Positions 20,024 to 30,400 of a stretch of DNA of 64,000 nucleotides are shown in pieces (positions within the stretch are counted from its first letter, which is position 1; the number at the start of each line of letters is the position of its first letter). Below the pieces are notes generated by a model. That model did not search any database. It saw only the letters and a list, made by a program, of their open reading frames with translations, and had not been told where the DNA came from. Source of the stretch: Ornithinimicrobium sp. INDO-MA30-4 (GTDB lineage Bacteria > Actinomycetota > Actinomycetes > Actinomycetales > Dermatophilaceae); the NCBI RefSeq assembly GCF_021535045.1, contig NZ_CP091056.1, positions 2,542,001 through 2,606,000 of the forward strand. Reading direction: 5' to 3'. The position numbers and the translations under genes were made by a program.

Positions 20024-20614
20024 GTGTCCACGAGAGCCCCAGCCATGCCACCCTCGCAGCGACGCGCACACCTCGAAGCCTCTGCGCTCGAAGTCATGCG
20101 CGAGCGCGGGATGGCCGCCACCACTAAAGAGATCGCGGCTCACGCTGGGGTCGCCGAAGGCACCATTTTTCGCGTTTTCGACTGCAAAGAAGACTTGCTC
20201 AACTCAGCCCTGCGCGATGCCTTCAACCCTGGCCCGCTAATCGAGAAGCTCCACCAGATCGACCTGCGCCAGTCGCTGCGCGAACGCCTCATCCAGGCAG
20301 TCACCCTGCTGCAAGAGCGCGTCATCACCTTGTTTGACCTGATGCATGCGGTCGGCCTGGTCCACCCGCCAGAGGTGCACGGAGATGACGCTGAGGCTGC
20401 ACACGCCCAGCACCAAGCGGTCGAGGCTAGCCTCGAGTCGCTGATCGCTGCCGACGCAGCCGAGTTGCGCATACCCGCCGCTGAGTTGGTCCAACTCGTT
20501 CGGCTGCTGACCTTCTCGGGCAGCAACAGCCACATCACCCGGGGCGAAACACTGGCCCCGACGTTCATCGTCGACACCCTGCTTGACGGCACTCGAAAGG
20601 CCACATCGTGCTGA
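20024..20614 (+). CDS. TetR-family transcriptional repressor
   Basis: Intact, 196 aa from GTG 20024 (ATG 20045 is possible). The N-terminal HTH reads HLEASALEVMRERGMAATTKEIAAHAGVAEGTIFRVFDCKEDLL, a textbook TetR DNA-binding domain at about residues 15-60. The ligand-binding half is all-helical and not assignable. The palindromic operator lies just upstream, and the stop codon (TGA) lies inside the start of the ABC exporter gene, so repressor and pump form one coupled operon. The likely inducer is the pump substrate. Confidence 0.88.
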   Translation: MSTRAPAMPPSQRRAHLEASALEVMRERGMAATTKEIAAHAGVAEGTIFRVFDCKEDLLNSALRDAFNPGPLIEKLHQIDLRQSLRERLIQAVTLLQERVITLFDLMHAVGLVHPPEVHGDDAEAAHAQHQAVEASLESLIAADAAELRIPAAELVQLVRLLTFSGSNSHITRGETLAPTFIVDTLLDGTRKATSC

Positions 20615-22336
20615 TCCCCCTCCTGCGCCGGCACCTGGCGCCATACCGGATGCAGATCGGTGTGCTGTTGGTGCTGCAACTCATCAGCACTCTGGCTTCG
20701 CTCTATTTGCCCAGCCTCAATGGCCGGATCATTGATGAAGGCGTCGCGGTGGGCAACACCGGCCAAATCATCAACCTCGGCGGGTTGATGTTGATTTTCT
20801 CTTTCGTTCAGATTGCCGTGACCGTGGGTGCCACCTATATCGCGGCCCGCACAGCCTCATCGGTGGCCCGCGATCTGCGCGGCAATGTCTTCTCCCAAGT
20901 GCGGTCCTTTAGCGCGCGTGAGGTCGGCCAGTTTGGTGCCCCCACGCTGATCAGCCGCTCCACCAACGACGTCACCCAGGTCCAAAACGTCACCTTCATG
21001 GCGCTCGCTCTGATGGTGACCGTCCCGATCATGATGTTCGGCGGCATCATCATGGCGCTACGCGAAGATCGCCAACTGGCCTGGCTGATGGTTGTTGCGG
21101 TGCCGTTGCTGGCGATCACCGTTGGCTCCATCATCTTTCGGATGGTCCCGCAGTTTGGCATCATGCAGAAGTCCGTGGACTGGGTAAACCGGGTGCTGCG
21201 CGAGCAAATCACTGGGGTACGCGTGGTGCGCGCTTTGTGCGCGAAGACCAAGAAGAAGCCCGGTTTGCTGAGGCCAACACGCAATACACTGGCGCGGCAC
21301 TCGCCGTGGGCAAGTTGATGGCGATGGTATTTCCGCTGGTCATGCTGATACTGAACGGCTCAACCGTCGCTGCTCTGTGGTTCGGTGCGCAGCGCATCGA
21401 ATCTGGAGACATGCAGATCGGCTCGCTGATCGCCTTCATGGCCTACCTGCTGTTCGTGCTGATGTCGGTGATGATGGCGACTTTCATGGCCACCATGATT
21501 CCGCGCGCCTCTGTTTCGGCCGGTCGCATCATGGAGGTGCTCGACACCCAATCGACCGTTCTTGACCCCGCCAACCCCAAATCAATCCCTGGTGGGTCGG
21601 TCGAAGTTGAGTTCCACAGCGTCGAGTTCCACTACCCGGGCGCCGAGTCAGCTGTGCTGCGGAATGTCAGCCTGACCGCCCACCCGGGCAAACAACCGCC
21701 ATCGTCGGGTCCACTGGCGCAGGCAAGAGCACCGCGATCTCGCTGATTACCCGTCTGTATGACGTCACGGGCGGCGTCGTGACGCTCAACGGCGTCGACC
21801 TGCGCGAAGCCAGTCTGGACGACGTTTGGAGCAAGGCGGGGATTGTGCCGCAAAAGCCCTACCTCTTCACGGGAACCGTGGCTTCCAACCTGCGCTACGG
21901 CAACCCGGACGCGACCGATGAAGACCTATGGGAGGCGTTGCGGATCGCTCAAGGCGAAGACTTCGTGCGCGAAATGGCTGAGGGGCTCGAGAGCCACATC
22001 GCGCAAGGTGGCACCAACGTTTCCGGTGGTCAGCGTCAGCGCCTGGCGATCGCTCGAGCGCTCGTCAAGAAGCCGGACGTCTATATCTTTGACGACTCGT
22101 TCTCCGCGCTGGATGTCGCAACCGATGCCCGAGTGCGGGCCGCGTTGGCCTCGCACACCTTGGGCGCCACGGTCATCGTCGTCGCCCAGCGCGTCTCGAC
22201 GATCATCGACGCCGACCAGATCATCGTGCTCGAAGACGGGGAAGTGGTTGGCCGTGGCCGACACGCTGACCTGTTGGAAAGCTGCAGCACATACCAAGAA
22301 ATTGTTGAATCCCAACTGACGGCGGAGGTGGCCTGA
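20608..22336 (+). CDS. ABC exporter subunit 1, degenerate-site half-transporter (frameshifted)
   Basis: About 576 aa: an ABC type-1 exporter membrane domain (six helices, residues 15-290) fused to an ATPase domain. Walker A is restored as VGSTGAGKST across the break near 21695; the signature is NVSGGQRQRL. Walker B reads VYIFDDSFSALD, with Asp in place of the catalytic Glu, the mark of the non-hydrolytic partner in heterodimeric multidrug exporters (LmrCD, TM287/288). Another break lies near 21236. The GTG start at 20608 overlaps the tetR stop. The next gene starts 1 bp after the stop and encodes the partner. Confidence 0.9.
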
Positions 22337-22337
22337 T

Positions 22338-24327
22338 ATGAGCGAAGCTCCCAAGTCAGCAGACGAAAAGGCCGCCGAGGCTCGTCGCGGCCCCAAGCGC
22401 CAAGGGCATGGACCTGGCGCGGGCTTCAACGCTCCGGCAGAGAAGGCCCAACAGTTTGTGCCTTCAGCCAAACGCGTCCTTGGCCTACTCAAGCCCGAGC
22501 GGATGCTGCTGCTCATCGTCCTTGGCTTCGGCGTTGTCAGCGTGATCCTTACCGCGCTCGGCCCGCTCATTTTGGCCCGAGCCACCGACCTTATTTTTGC
22601 CGGCGTCTTCAGCGCCCAACTGCCAGCCGGGATCACCCAGCCCAAGCCGTCGATAACCTACGGGCTGACGGCAACGACACGGTGGCAGATATCTTGGCCG
22701 CGATGGATAACGTCGTGCCCGGTCAAGGCATCGACTTCACCGCAGTGGCCAACGTCTTGCTCTTTGTCTTGGGGCTGTATGTCGTGGCCTCGGCCTTGTC
22801 TTGGGTGCAGGCCCGGGTATTGGTCGTGGTCGTCAACCGCACCATCTTTAACCTGCGCCGCGATGTGGAGGCCAAACTCAACCGGCTGCCACTGCCTTAC
22901 TTTGACAAGCAACCCCGCGGTGAAGTGCTGAGCCGCGTCACTAACGACATCGACAACGTCGCCCAAAGCCTGCAGCAAACGTTGAGCCAACTGCTCACGT
23001 CGCTGCTGACCGTCTTCGCGATGATCGCGATGATGCTCTACGTCTCGCCGTTGCTGGCCATTATCGCGTTGGTCACCATCCCGATCTCCATCGTGGTAAC
23101 TACCTTCATCGGCAAACGCGCACAAAAGCTGTTCATCCGGCAGTGGAAGCACACTGGCGAACTCAACGGGGTCGTCGAAGAGTCCTTCTCCGGACACGAG
23201 TTGATCCAGGTCTTTGGTCGCAAGCACGAAGCCAAGCAGTCCTTCGACAAGGCCAACAGCGAGCTATATGACGCCAGTTTTGGCGCCCAGTTCATCTCCG
23301 GTCTGATTCAGCCCACGATGATGTTCATCGGTAACCTCAACTTCGTTGCGATTGCGGTGGTTGGTGGGCTGCGCGTCGCCTCCGGGTCGATGAGCTTGGG
23401 CGAGGTGCAAGCCTTCATTCAATACTCGCGCCAATTCACTCAGCCGCTGACCCAGGTTGCCGCCATGGCTAACCTAATGCAGTCGGGTGTTGCGTCGGCA
23501 GAGCGGGTTTTGAAGTGCTCGACACCGACGAGCAGAGCCGTGATGCTGGCTCGCCAGCCGTCATCGATAACCCCTGCGGCAAGGTCGATTTTGAGGGTGT
23601 GGACTTTGCTTATGACGCGGACAAGCCACTGATCCAAGACCTCAACCTCTCGGTTGAGCCCGGCCAGACCGTCGCTATTGTCGGTCCAACCGGTGCTGGT
23701 AAGACCACGATGGTTAACCTGCTGATGCGCTTCTATGAGCTTGATGGCGGTCAGATCAAGCTGGACGGCGTCAACATCACCGATCTGACGCGCCGCGATC
23801 TGCGCTCGCGGATGGGCATGGTGCTGCAGGACACCTGGCTGTTCAAGGGCACGATCGCCGAAAACATCGCCTACGGTCGACCTGAGGCCACCCGTGAGCA
23901 GATCGTGGAAGCCGCGCAGGCGACATACGTGGATCGGTTTGTGCACTCCCTGCCTGATGGCTATGACACGGTCCTCGACTCTGAGGGCGGCAGCGTCTCC
24001 ACGGGCGAGAAGCAACTGATCACGATTGCCCGGGCTTTTTTGATGGACCCGTCGTTGCTGATCTTGGATGAGGCGACGAGCTCGGTCGACACCCGCACCG
24101 AGTTGTTGTTGCAACAGGCGATGAATGCGCTGCGCCAAGACCGGACCTCGTTTGTGATTGCGCACCGGCTCTCGACGATTCGTGACGCCGACCTGATCCT
24201 GGTGATGGAGGCCGGACACATTGTCGAGCAGGGCAGCCACGAGGAGTTATTGGCAGCCGATGGTGCCTACGCGGCGCTCTATCGCAGTCAGTTTGCCGCC
24301 CCTGAAGTCGATATGGAGACCGTCTGA
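22338..24327 (+). CDS. ABC exporter subunit 2, catalytic half-transporter (frameshifted)
   Basis: About 663 aa. A basic N-terminal extension of about 45 residues precedes the membrane domain; the ATPase domain has Walker [16 protein letters not shown] and a canonical Walker [13 protein letters not shown] with the catalytic Glu. Its signature motif is VSTGEKQL rather than LSGGQ, so it contributes the degenerate signature facing subunit 1. Breaks lie near 22670 and 23512. Together with subunit 1 it forms one consensus and one degenerate ATP site. The likely role is drug, lipid or peptide export. Confidence 0.9.
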
Positions 24328-24455
24328 GGTGCTCCTGATCTGCGGAAAGGGTGCTTGCCCTAAACTCGTCCTAATCTGCTATTGACAGTGGCAGGAAGAT
24401 CACTCATTCTTCTCTTATCTGTCCCTCAATGGGGGGGCGATTCGAAGGGGGAATC

Positions 24456-24745
24456 ATGAAATCAAGCACGCGCATTCTTTGGTCGGATCGGTTGCTGTCG
24501 TATCCTTACTTTGCACGGCCGCTGGTGCCTCAGCCTCCGATGTAAGTGAGGATCCGCTCTCCTTCACTGAAGCAGTCGTGACGGAAATGGGCGAAACCCC
24601 GTCTGTCGCCAATCCCGATGTCGCGCTTCCGACTGATGCCCAAGGTCCGATCGTTGTGGCAGTAGGCGACGGTGACGTACTCACCATGGACCTGCCCTTT
24701 GAAGGTGGCCCTGTTGACGAGGGTATTTCAAAAGGTATTGGGTAG
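24456..24745 (+). CDS. Small secreted protein (frameshifted)
   Basis: ATG 24456 gives MKSSTRIL, and after one missing T near 24478 the frame continues LVGSVAVVSLLCTAAGASA, a clear Sec signal peptide cleaved after ASA. The mature part is short (about 70 aa) and acidic, with no known domain, and stops at 24745 after SKGIG. If a further frame change occurs near 24720, an open tail GRAGTGAATYFLGIDTIRNNC reaches a stop at 24804-24806, right against the ribosome site of the next gene. It lies downstream of the ABC exporter and could be a cargo or signal, but nothing proves this. Confidence 0.5.
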
Positions 24746-24817
24746 GGCCGGAACGGGGGCGGCCACTTATTTCCTTGGTATCGACACTATTCGTAACAAC
24801 TGCTAGGAGGTGCGGAG

Positions 24818-25096
24818 ATGGCTGTGAGTGAAGATCGGAAGAAATTAGAATCCTCGGGTCTGCTTTCACCAGGCGTTCCTTGGCTGTTACCCGCCATCGG
24901 GTTCGCAGTTGGAATCGTAGTGGGAGGAGTTTTTGGGTCCGAGGGGAAAGTTGATTTTGGTCTCGTCGTGATTGGCCTTCCTTTCTCGGTGATTCTCGGC
25001 TTTTTTGTTCGTGATAAGCCGAGCGCGATCGTGAAAGGTGGAGCATTGTTCTTTCTCTTGATCGGCGTAGCCTTGGGGCTCATCGCCCCAAGTTGA
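24818..25096 (+). CDS. Small three-helix membrane protein
   Basis: Intact, 92 aa, with AGGAGG at 24805-24810 as ribosome site. Three hydrophobic segments are seen: GVPWLLPAIGFAVGIVVGGVF, VDFGLVVIGLPFSVILGFFV and GGALFFLLIGVALGLI, separated by short charged loops (DRKK, RDKPS). I recognise no family. Its place between a secreted protein and an SdpI-like gene suggests an envelope role such as self-protection, which is only inference. Confidence 0.6.
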   Translation: MAVSEDRKKLESSGLLSPGVPWLLPAIGFAVGIVVGGVFGSEGKVDFGLVVIGLPFSVILGFFVRDKPSAIVKGGALFFLLIGVALGLIAPS

Positions 25097-25141
25097 GGGC
25101 CGCCCGTCACCGCTAATGCGAGGCTCGCGCATCGCGCGGAA

Positions 25142-25589
25142 GTGACAAGAAACAGTCGCCATTGGCCCCGGGCGAACCCATGTCATAGGTGGTCATGGCC
25201 TCGAGTTATCGTTGTAACGTCCGTTAGCCTGATCAGCATCGGCTGGATGATGGCCGGCTACATCATGTTTGGGGCCGTGCTCTTCTACCTGATGGCACAA
25301 GTGGGCAGGGCGTAGAGCGACAACCCGCAGGTTTTCTTGGGCATCAAGACATCAACGACAACCAAAAGCCCACAGCATTGGTATGCCGCACACCGCGCCG
25401 CTTGCAGCACCCCGCTTGTCGGGGCTGCGGCCCTACCGCCGAGTGTGCCGATGATGGTCGCTGTCAGCTATGCCGTCGACACGGACACAGGCTTCGTTGG
25501 GCATCGTCTCGATGCTGGCCAGCCTGGTCGTCATCGGCGGGATTGCAGTCGTGACTGGCGAGCGCGCTGCCCGCCGAGTGCCCGTCTAA
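25142..25589 (+). pseudogene. SdpI-family membrane protein, disrupted
   Basis: The frame from GTG 25142 reads VTSVSLISIGWMMAGYIMFG then YLMAQVGRA and meets an in-frame TAG at 25313-25315. The same frame continues NPQVFLGIKTSTTTKSPQHW and YAAHRAA, the conserved SdpI/YfhL signature (N-x-x-x-G-I-R/K-T-x-x-T). After a further shift a last helix SLGIVSMLASLVVIGGIAVV ends at TAA 25587. SdpI proteins give immunity to secreted toxin SdpC in Bacillus or act in cell-envelope stress. The TAG plus frameshift may be sequencing errors like others in this window, or real decay. Confidence 0.5.
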
Positions 25590-26251
25590 GAGGCGGAATA
25601 GTCCTCACGAGCCAGCGTGAATCCGGCGCTGGAGTTGAGGTCGCGGCAGGAGATGCCGGTGCTTTCGCTCACGCAGAGCATCTGGCCTAACTGCAGGCTC
25701 TGCCCATAAGACAGCACTGCGAGGTCAGTGCCATCGACATTTTCGGTGTCGCCCACGTCGTCAGCCGCCCACCAGCCGCCCAGGTCCAGAGCAGCCTGAC
25801 CGCGGATGGTTTCTGAGGTGCAACCCCAGGTCGCGGCCGCGTCGTCGATGACGGTGACCGCGTCGGCAGACTCGGTGGTGCAGTCGCCGAGCGCGTTCGG
25901 GTCCATGTCGCCTTCGCTGGGGTCAAACTGCTTTGAGGCGATTTGGCAGATGGCCGAGCCTGGCCGCATCACGCACTGAATGTTGCCCGACGGCATCACG
26001 AAGCTGGCCTGGTCACCGGTGGTGAGGATAGTTCCGTCGGCAGCAGCAGAAACTGTGCGCTCGCTGTCGTCAGCCGTCGCCGTGTTGGAATCACCGGTGG
26101 CTTCACTGTCATCAGAGCCATTGGCGGGTGCCGAGGTGATCGGGTCACCGATTTCGACACTGGGGCCAACCTCAGTGCCAGAACACCCGGTCAGGACGAT
26201 CGCGGCGGCTGCGCCCAGGCATGCCAGGATGTGTCGCGGGTTGAGCAACAA
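25586..26251 (-). CDS. Putative lipoprotein with PSGNIxC domain
   Basis: Intact, 221 aa. The signal peptide LACLGAAAAIVLTGC ends in lipobox L-T-G-C. A Thr/Ser/Asp-rich linker (residues 35-75) leads to a C-terminal domain with FVMPSGNIQCVM and several Cys, resembling the DUF6636-type extracellular domain of actinobacteria. The start is TTG 26251 behind AGGAGAG. Function unknown. It converges on the SdpI-like gene with a 4-bp overlap of ends. Confidence 0.7.
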   Translation of the reverse strand: MLLNPRHILACLGAAAAIVLTGCSGTEVGPSVEIGDPITSAPANGSDDSEATGDSNTATADDSERTVSAAADGTILTTGDQASFVMPSGNIQCVMRPGSAICQIASKQFDPSEGDMDPNALGDCTTESADAVTVIDDAAATWGCTSETIRGQAALDLGGWWAADDVGDTENVDGTDLAVLSYGQSLQLGQMLCVSESTGISCRDLNSSAGFTLAREDYSAS

Positions 26252-26408
26252 GGTGCTCTCCTCTCGTTAGGCCAACTGGCACACCATAGCGACACATGTT
26301 GAGGCGCACACCAAGCATTCGTGAACGTCCGCTACCGTGTGGCGCACAGAGGTCTCGCGTCTTTCGTCGTGACGAATCCACGACCGCGTTGCCCAGCAAG
26401 GAGTTTTC

Positions 26409-29178
26409 GTGTCTCACAAACTTGTCATCGTCGAGTCACCGGCCAAGGCCAAAAGATCGGTGAGTTCCTCGGCAGCGACTATCAGGTGGACGCCAGCGTC
26501 GGCCACATTCGTGACTTGCCGAACCCGAGCGAGTTGCCCCCGGAAATGAAAAAGGGCCCCTACGGCAAGTTCTCGATCAACATTGAGGACGGCTTCGAGC
26601 CCTACTACGTCGTCGACGGCGACAAGAAAAAGAAGGTTGCCGAGCTCAAGCGGGCGCTCAAAGACGCCGACGAACTCCTGCTGGCAACTGATGAGGACCG
26701 CGAAGGTGAGGCGATCGCCTGGCACCTTCTCGAAGTCCTGAAGCCCAAGGTCCCGGTCAAGCGCATGGTTTTCCACGAAATCACCAAGGAAGCCATCCAG
26801 CGCGCCGCCCATGAGACCCGCGATCTCGACACCCGGATGGTCGACGCTCAAGAGACCCGTCGCGTCCTCGACCGCCTCTATGGGTATGAGGTGTCGCCCG
26901 TTCTGTGGCGCAAGGTCAAGCAGGGCCTCTCGGCTGGCCGAGTCCAGTCCGTCGCCACTCGCATTGTCGTTGAGCGTGAGCGCGAGCGGATGGCCTTCAA
27001 GTCGGCGTCCTACTGGGATGTCGAAGGTGAGTTTTCGCCGTCGTCCAACTCAGGTCAGGCCTTCAAGGCTCGACTGACTGGCGTGGATGGCCAGCGTGTT
27101 GCCACCGGTCGGGACTTCTCCGATGCTGGCGTGCTCAAGACCGAGACCGTCAAGCACCTCGACGCCAAACTGGCCACCGCGATCGCTGACTCGATGGAGC
27201 AATCCGTCGTCACGGTCCGCGAAGTCAACGAAAGCCCTACACCCGCCGCCCGTCGGCTCCTTCACGACCTCGACGTTGCAGCAGGAAGCCAGCCGCAAAC
27301 TGCGGATGAACAGCCAGTCGACGATGCGGACCGCGCAGCGACTGTACGAAAACGGCTACATCACCTACATGCGTACCGACTCGACGACGCTGTCTGGCTC
27401 GGCAATCTCTGCCGCCCGTCAGCAGGCGCGTGACCTTTACGGCGCTGAGTTCGTGCCCGAAGCGGTCCGGGTTTACGGCAAGAAGGCGAAGAACGCCCAA
27501 GAGGCCCACGAGGCAATCCGCCCCGCCGGTGACTCGATGCGTACCCCGGCTCAGGTTGGTGGCGAACTGCGCGGCGGCGAGTATGCGTTGTATGAGCTGA
27601 TCTGGAAGCGCACCGTCGCCTCGCAGATGGCTGATGCGCGCGGCTCCACTGCGACCGTGAAGTTGGGCGTCGCGCTGGCTGAAGGCGCTGGTGCCAAGGA
27701 CGCTGAGTTCTCTGCATCGGGAACCGTCATCACCTTCCGCGGCTTCCTGGCTGCATACGAAGAGGGCCGAGACGAAGACCGCCACGCACGCAACGACGCT
27801 GATCAAGAGCGCCGACTGCCCAAGTTGTCGCAGGGCGTCGCGATCGACACCCTCGAGGCAGAAGCGCAGGGCCACCAGACCAACCCGCCGGCTCGTTATA
27901 CCGAGGCGACGCTGGTCAAGGCGCTGGAAGAGAAAGGCATCGGTCGCCCGTCGACTTACGCCGCGACCGTCGGCACCATCAAGACCGCGGCTACGTGCGT
28001 ACCCGTGGCTCTGCGCTGATCCCGACTTGGCTGGCGTTTGCCGTCACCCGATTGCTGGAACTGCACTTCCCGCGGTTGGTCGACTACGACTTCACCGCGT
28101 CGATGGAAGCCGACCTGGACCGCATTGCCTCCGGCGACGAGCAGCGCGTCGATTGGCTCAAGCGCTTCTACTTCGGCGATGAGTCCACGAACGCTGAGGG
28201 CCTGCGGGACCTGGTGGCCGACTTGGGCGATATTGATGCTCGTGGTGTCTCCACGATCGAGATCGGCGAAGGCATCGTGGTGCGCGTGGGTCGCTATGGC
28301 CCCTACGTCGAAGACACCAACACTGAAGGTGACCCCAGGCGTGCCAGCATCACCGACGACATCGCACCCGATGAGATGAGCGCTGAAAAGGGCCGCGAAC
28401 TCCTGGAGACGGCATCAGATGATGGCCGCGTGTTGGGCCAAGACCCCGAGACCGGTCGCGACATTGTCGCCAAGGCCGGGCGCTATGGCCCGTATGTCAC
28501 CGAGGTGCTGCCCGAGAGCGATGAGGCACCGGCCAAGGGCACCAAGAAGGCTGCCAAGGTGAAGCCGCGCACTGGCTCGCTGTTCAAGGACATGGACTTG
28601 GGCACGATCGAGTTGGACACGGCGCTGAAGTTGCTGAGCCTGCCGCGTGAGGTTGGAGCAGACCCGAGTCTGGCGACATCATCACTTCGCAGAACGGTCG
28701 CTATGGCCCGTACCTGAAAAAGGGCACGGACTCGCGCTCGCTGGCCACCGAAAACCAGATCTTCGACATCACGCTCGAAGAGGCCCTGGCGATCTATGCC
28801 CAGCCCAAGCAGCGTGGCCGCGCCGCCGCGCCGCCGCTCAAGGAACTTGGCAACGACCCAGTCAGCGAAAAGCCGGTTGTCGTCAAGGATGGCCGCTTCG
28901 GTGCCTATGTGACGGATGGCGAAACCAACGCCACCTTGCGCAAGGACGACGACGTCGAGACCATCACGGCCGAGCGCGGCTTTGAGTTGCTGGCGGAGAA
29001 GCGGGCCAAGGGTCCGACCACTCGCAAGAAGGCAGCGAAAAAGACCACCAAGAAGGCGATGACAAAGAAGGCCGCGACCAAAAAGACTGCCGCCAAGAAG
29101 ACCACGGCGAAGGCTTCGGCAGCGAAGAAGACAACGACAAAGACGGCTACCCGCAAGACTGCGGCTAAGAAGGCCTAA
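26409..29178 (+). CDS. topA: DNA topoisomerase I (frameshifted)
   Basis: Type IA topoisomerase of about 922 aa. The N-terminal Toprim domain has [11 protein letters not shown] and [16 protein letters not shown] (acidic metal triad DxD region); the active-site Tyr is in [13 protein letters not shown]-terminal repeats such as GRYGPYV replace zinc fingers, and a Lys/Thr/Ala-rich tail ([10 protein letters not shown] and further repeats) closes the protein, as in other actinobacteria. GTG 26409 follows AAGGAG. Breaks lie near 26450 (five A read as four), 27250, 28000 and 28660. The gene is essential, so these breaks are surely not real. Confidence 0.93.
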
Positions 29179-29186
29179 GGCCGGGT

Positions 29187-29848
29187 ATGTCTGCTGAGCT
29201 TGTCCTGTTTGATCTTGACGGCACGCTGACCGACTCGGCGCCGGGCATCATCAGTTCGCTGAAGTTGGCGCTCGCCGATTTGGGCTTGCCCGCACCCGAC
29301 GACGGGGTGCTGTTTGGCCTGTTGGGCCCGCCCTTTGGGTCAGTCTGCCGACCATTGGCGTGCCTGAAGAGCGAGTAGCCGAGGCTGTTGAGGCTTATCG
29401 CGTGCACTTTGAGGCGGGCGCCATCTACACCGGCAACTCGGTCTATCCCGGCGTTGTCGAGTTGTTGACCAAACTCCAGCAGCGCGGTGTCCACATGGCA
29501 GTGGCGACCTCAAAGCCGCAGCCTGCTGCGCGGCGCATCATCGACCACTTCGGCTTGGCTGAGTTCTTCGTCGATGGCCTCGAGTCGGTCTTTGGGGCTG
29601 ATGAGGCCGGTGTTGAGCGACCCAACAAGGCGAGCGTGATCGAGCACGCGCTGGCGCATACCCCAGTGGTTGGGGGAGTGGACTCGATCAAGATGGTCGG
29701 CGACCGTGAGCACGATGTGCACGGCGCCGCCGAACACGGCATCAAGGCAGTCGGCGTGGCCTGGGGATATGGCGCACCAGGTGAGTTGGCCGATGCTGGA
29801 GCCCGCGCGATTGCCCAGACCCCGGCTGAGTTGCTCGACCTGCTCTAG
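29187..29848 (+). CDS. HAD-family hydrolase, phosphoglycolate phosphatase-like (frameshifted)
   Basis: About 220 aa. HAD motif I is LVLFDLDGTLTDSAPG with the nucleophilic Asp, motif II VATSKPQ, motif III Lys in ERPNKASV, motif IV MVGDREHDVHGA. The frame breaks near 29340. It lies 8 bp after topA, so probably in the same transcript. The family hydrolyses small phosphate esters such as 2-phosphoglycolate. Its stop overlaps that of the convergent 2H phosphoesterase gene. Confidence 0.85.
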
Positions 29849-30359
29849 GGCTTAGCCGCGACGGCCACGTCTTCGACGACCTTTGCACTGGATCCCACCA
29901 GCGCAATCGGGTGGCAGTGATGGTGCCGAGTGGCTCGCCTGCACTGAGCACGTCGAGGGCTTCGGCAACCTTGGCCCGCGGCACTCGTCGCGCAAGGGTG
30001 ATGTGCGGAGTCCACACCGGATACCGATTGGCGGGGACTCCGCGATGAATTTCGGCGACCAGCGCAGCGAACTCGTGATCAGGCTCGACCAAATGAGCGA
30101 TGGTCACCCGCGGCCCGTCGCCAAAGAGCACCAAACCGCGAACGGTCAGCTCTGCAGGCAGCGCGAGCTTGTTTCGAGCCAGGTCCACGCTCTCGTTAGG
30201 TATGTCTTGGGCCGCCACCACCGTGACGTGCGGGGCGTTGGTCATCCCCTTGTGATCAGCCTGCGAGGGCAAGCCAGCGGCCTGAAGCGCCGCCCATTGG
30301 TGCCGAATGGCACGGTCGCTGACCTCGTCAAAGCTGAGTTCGAGGGCGTAGTCAGGCAC
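29845..30359 (-). CDS. 2'-5' RNA ligase-like 2H phosphoesterase (frameshifted at 3' end)
   Basis: About 171 aa. The two H-x-T/S motifs of the 2H family are present: NAPHVTVVA and WTPHITLAR, about 90 residues apart. Members cleave or ligate 2',3'-cyclic or 2'-5' linkages in RNA or small nucleotides. A break near 29905 changes the tail; the frame-corrected end reads IALVGSSAKVVEDVAVAAKP and stops at 29845-29847, inside the stop of the HAD gene. Confidence 0.8.
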
Positions 30360-30400
30360 AACGCCATCCTAGAGCGGGCCAACCACAAGCAGGCCAGGCC

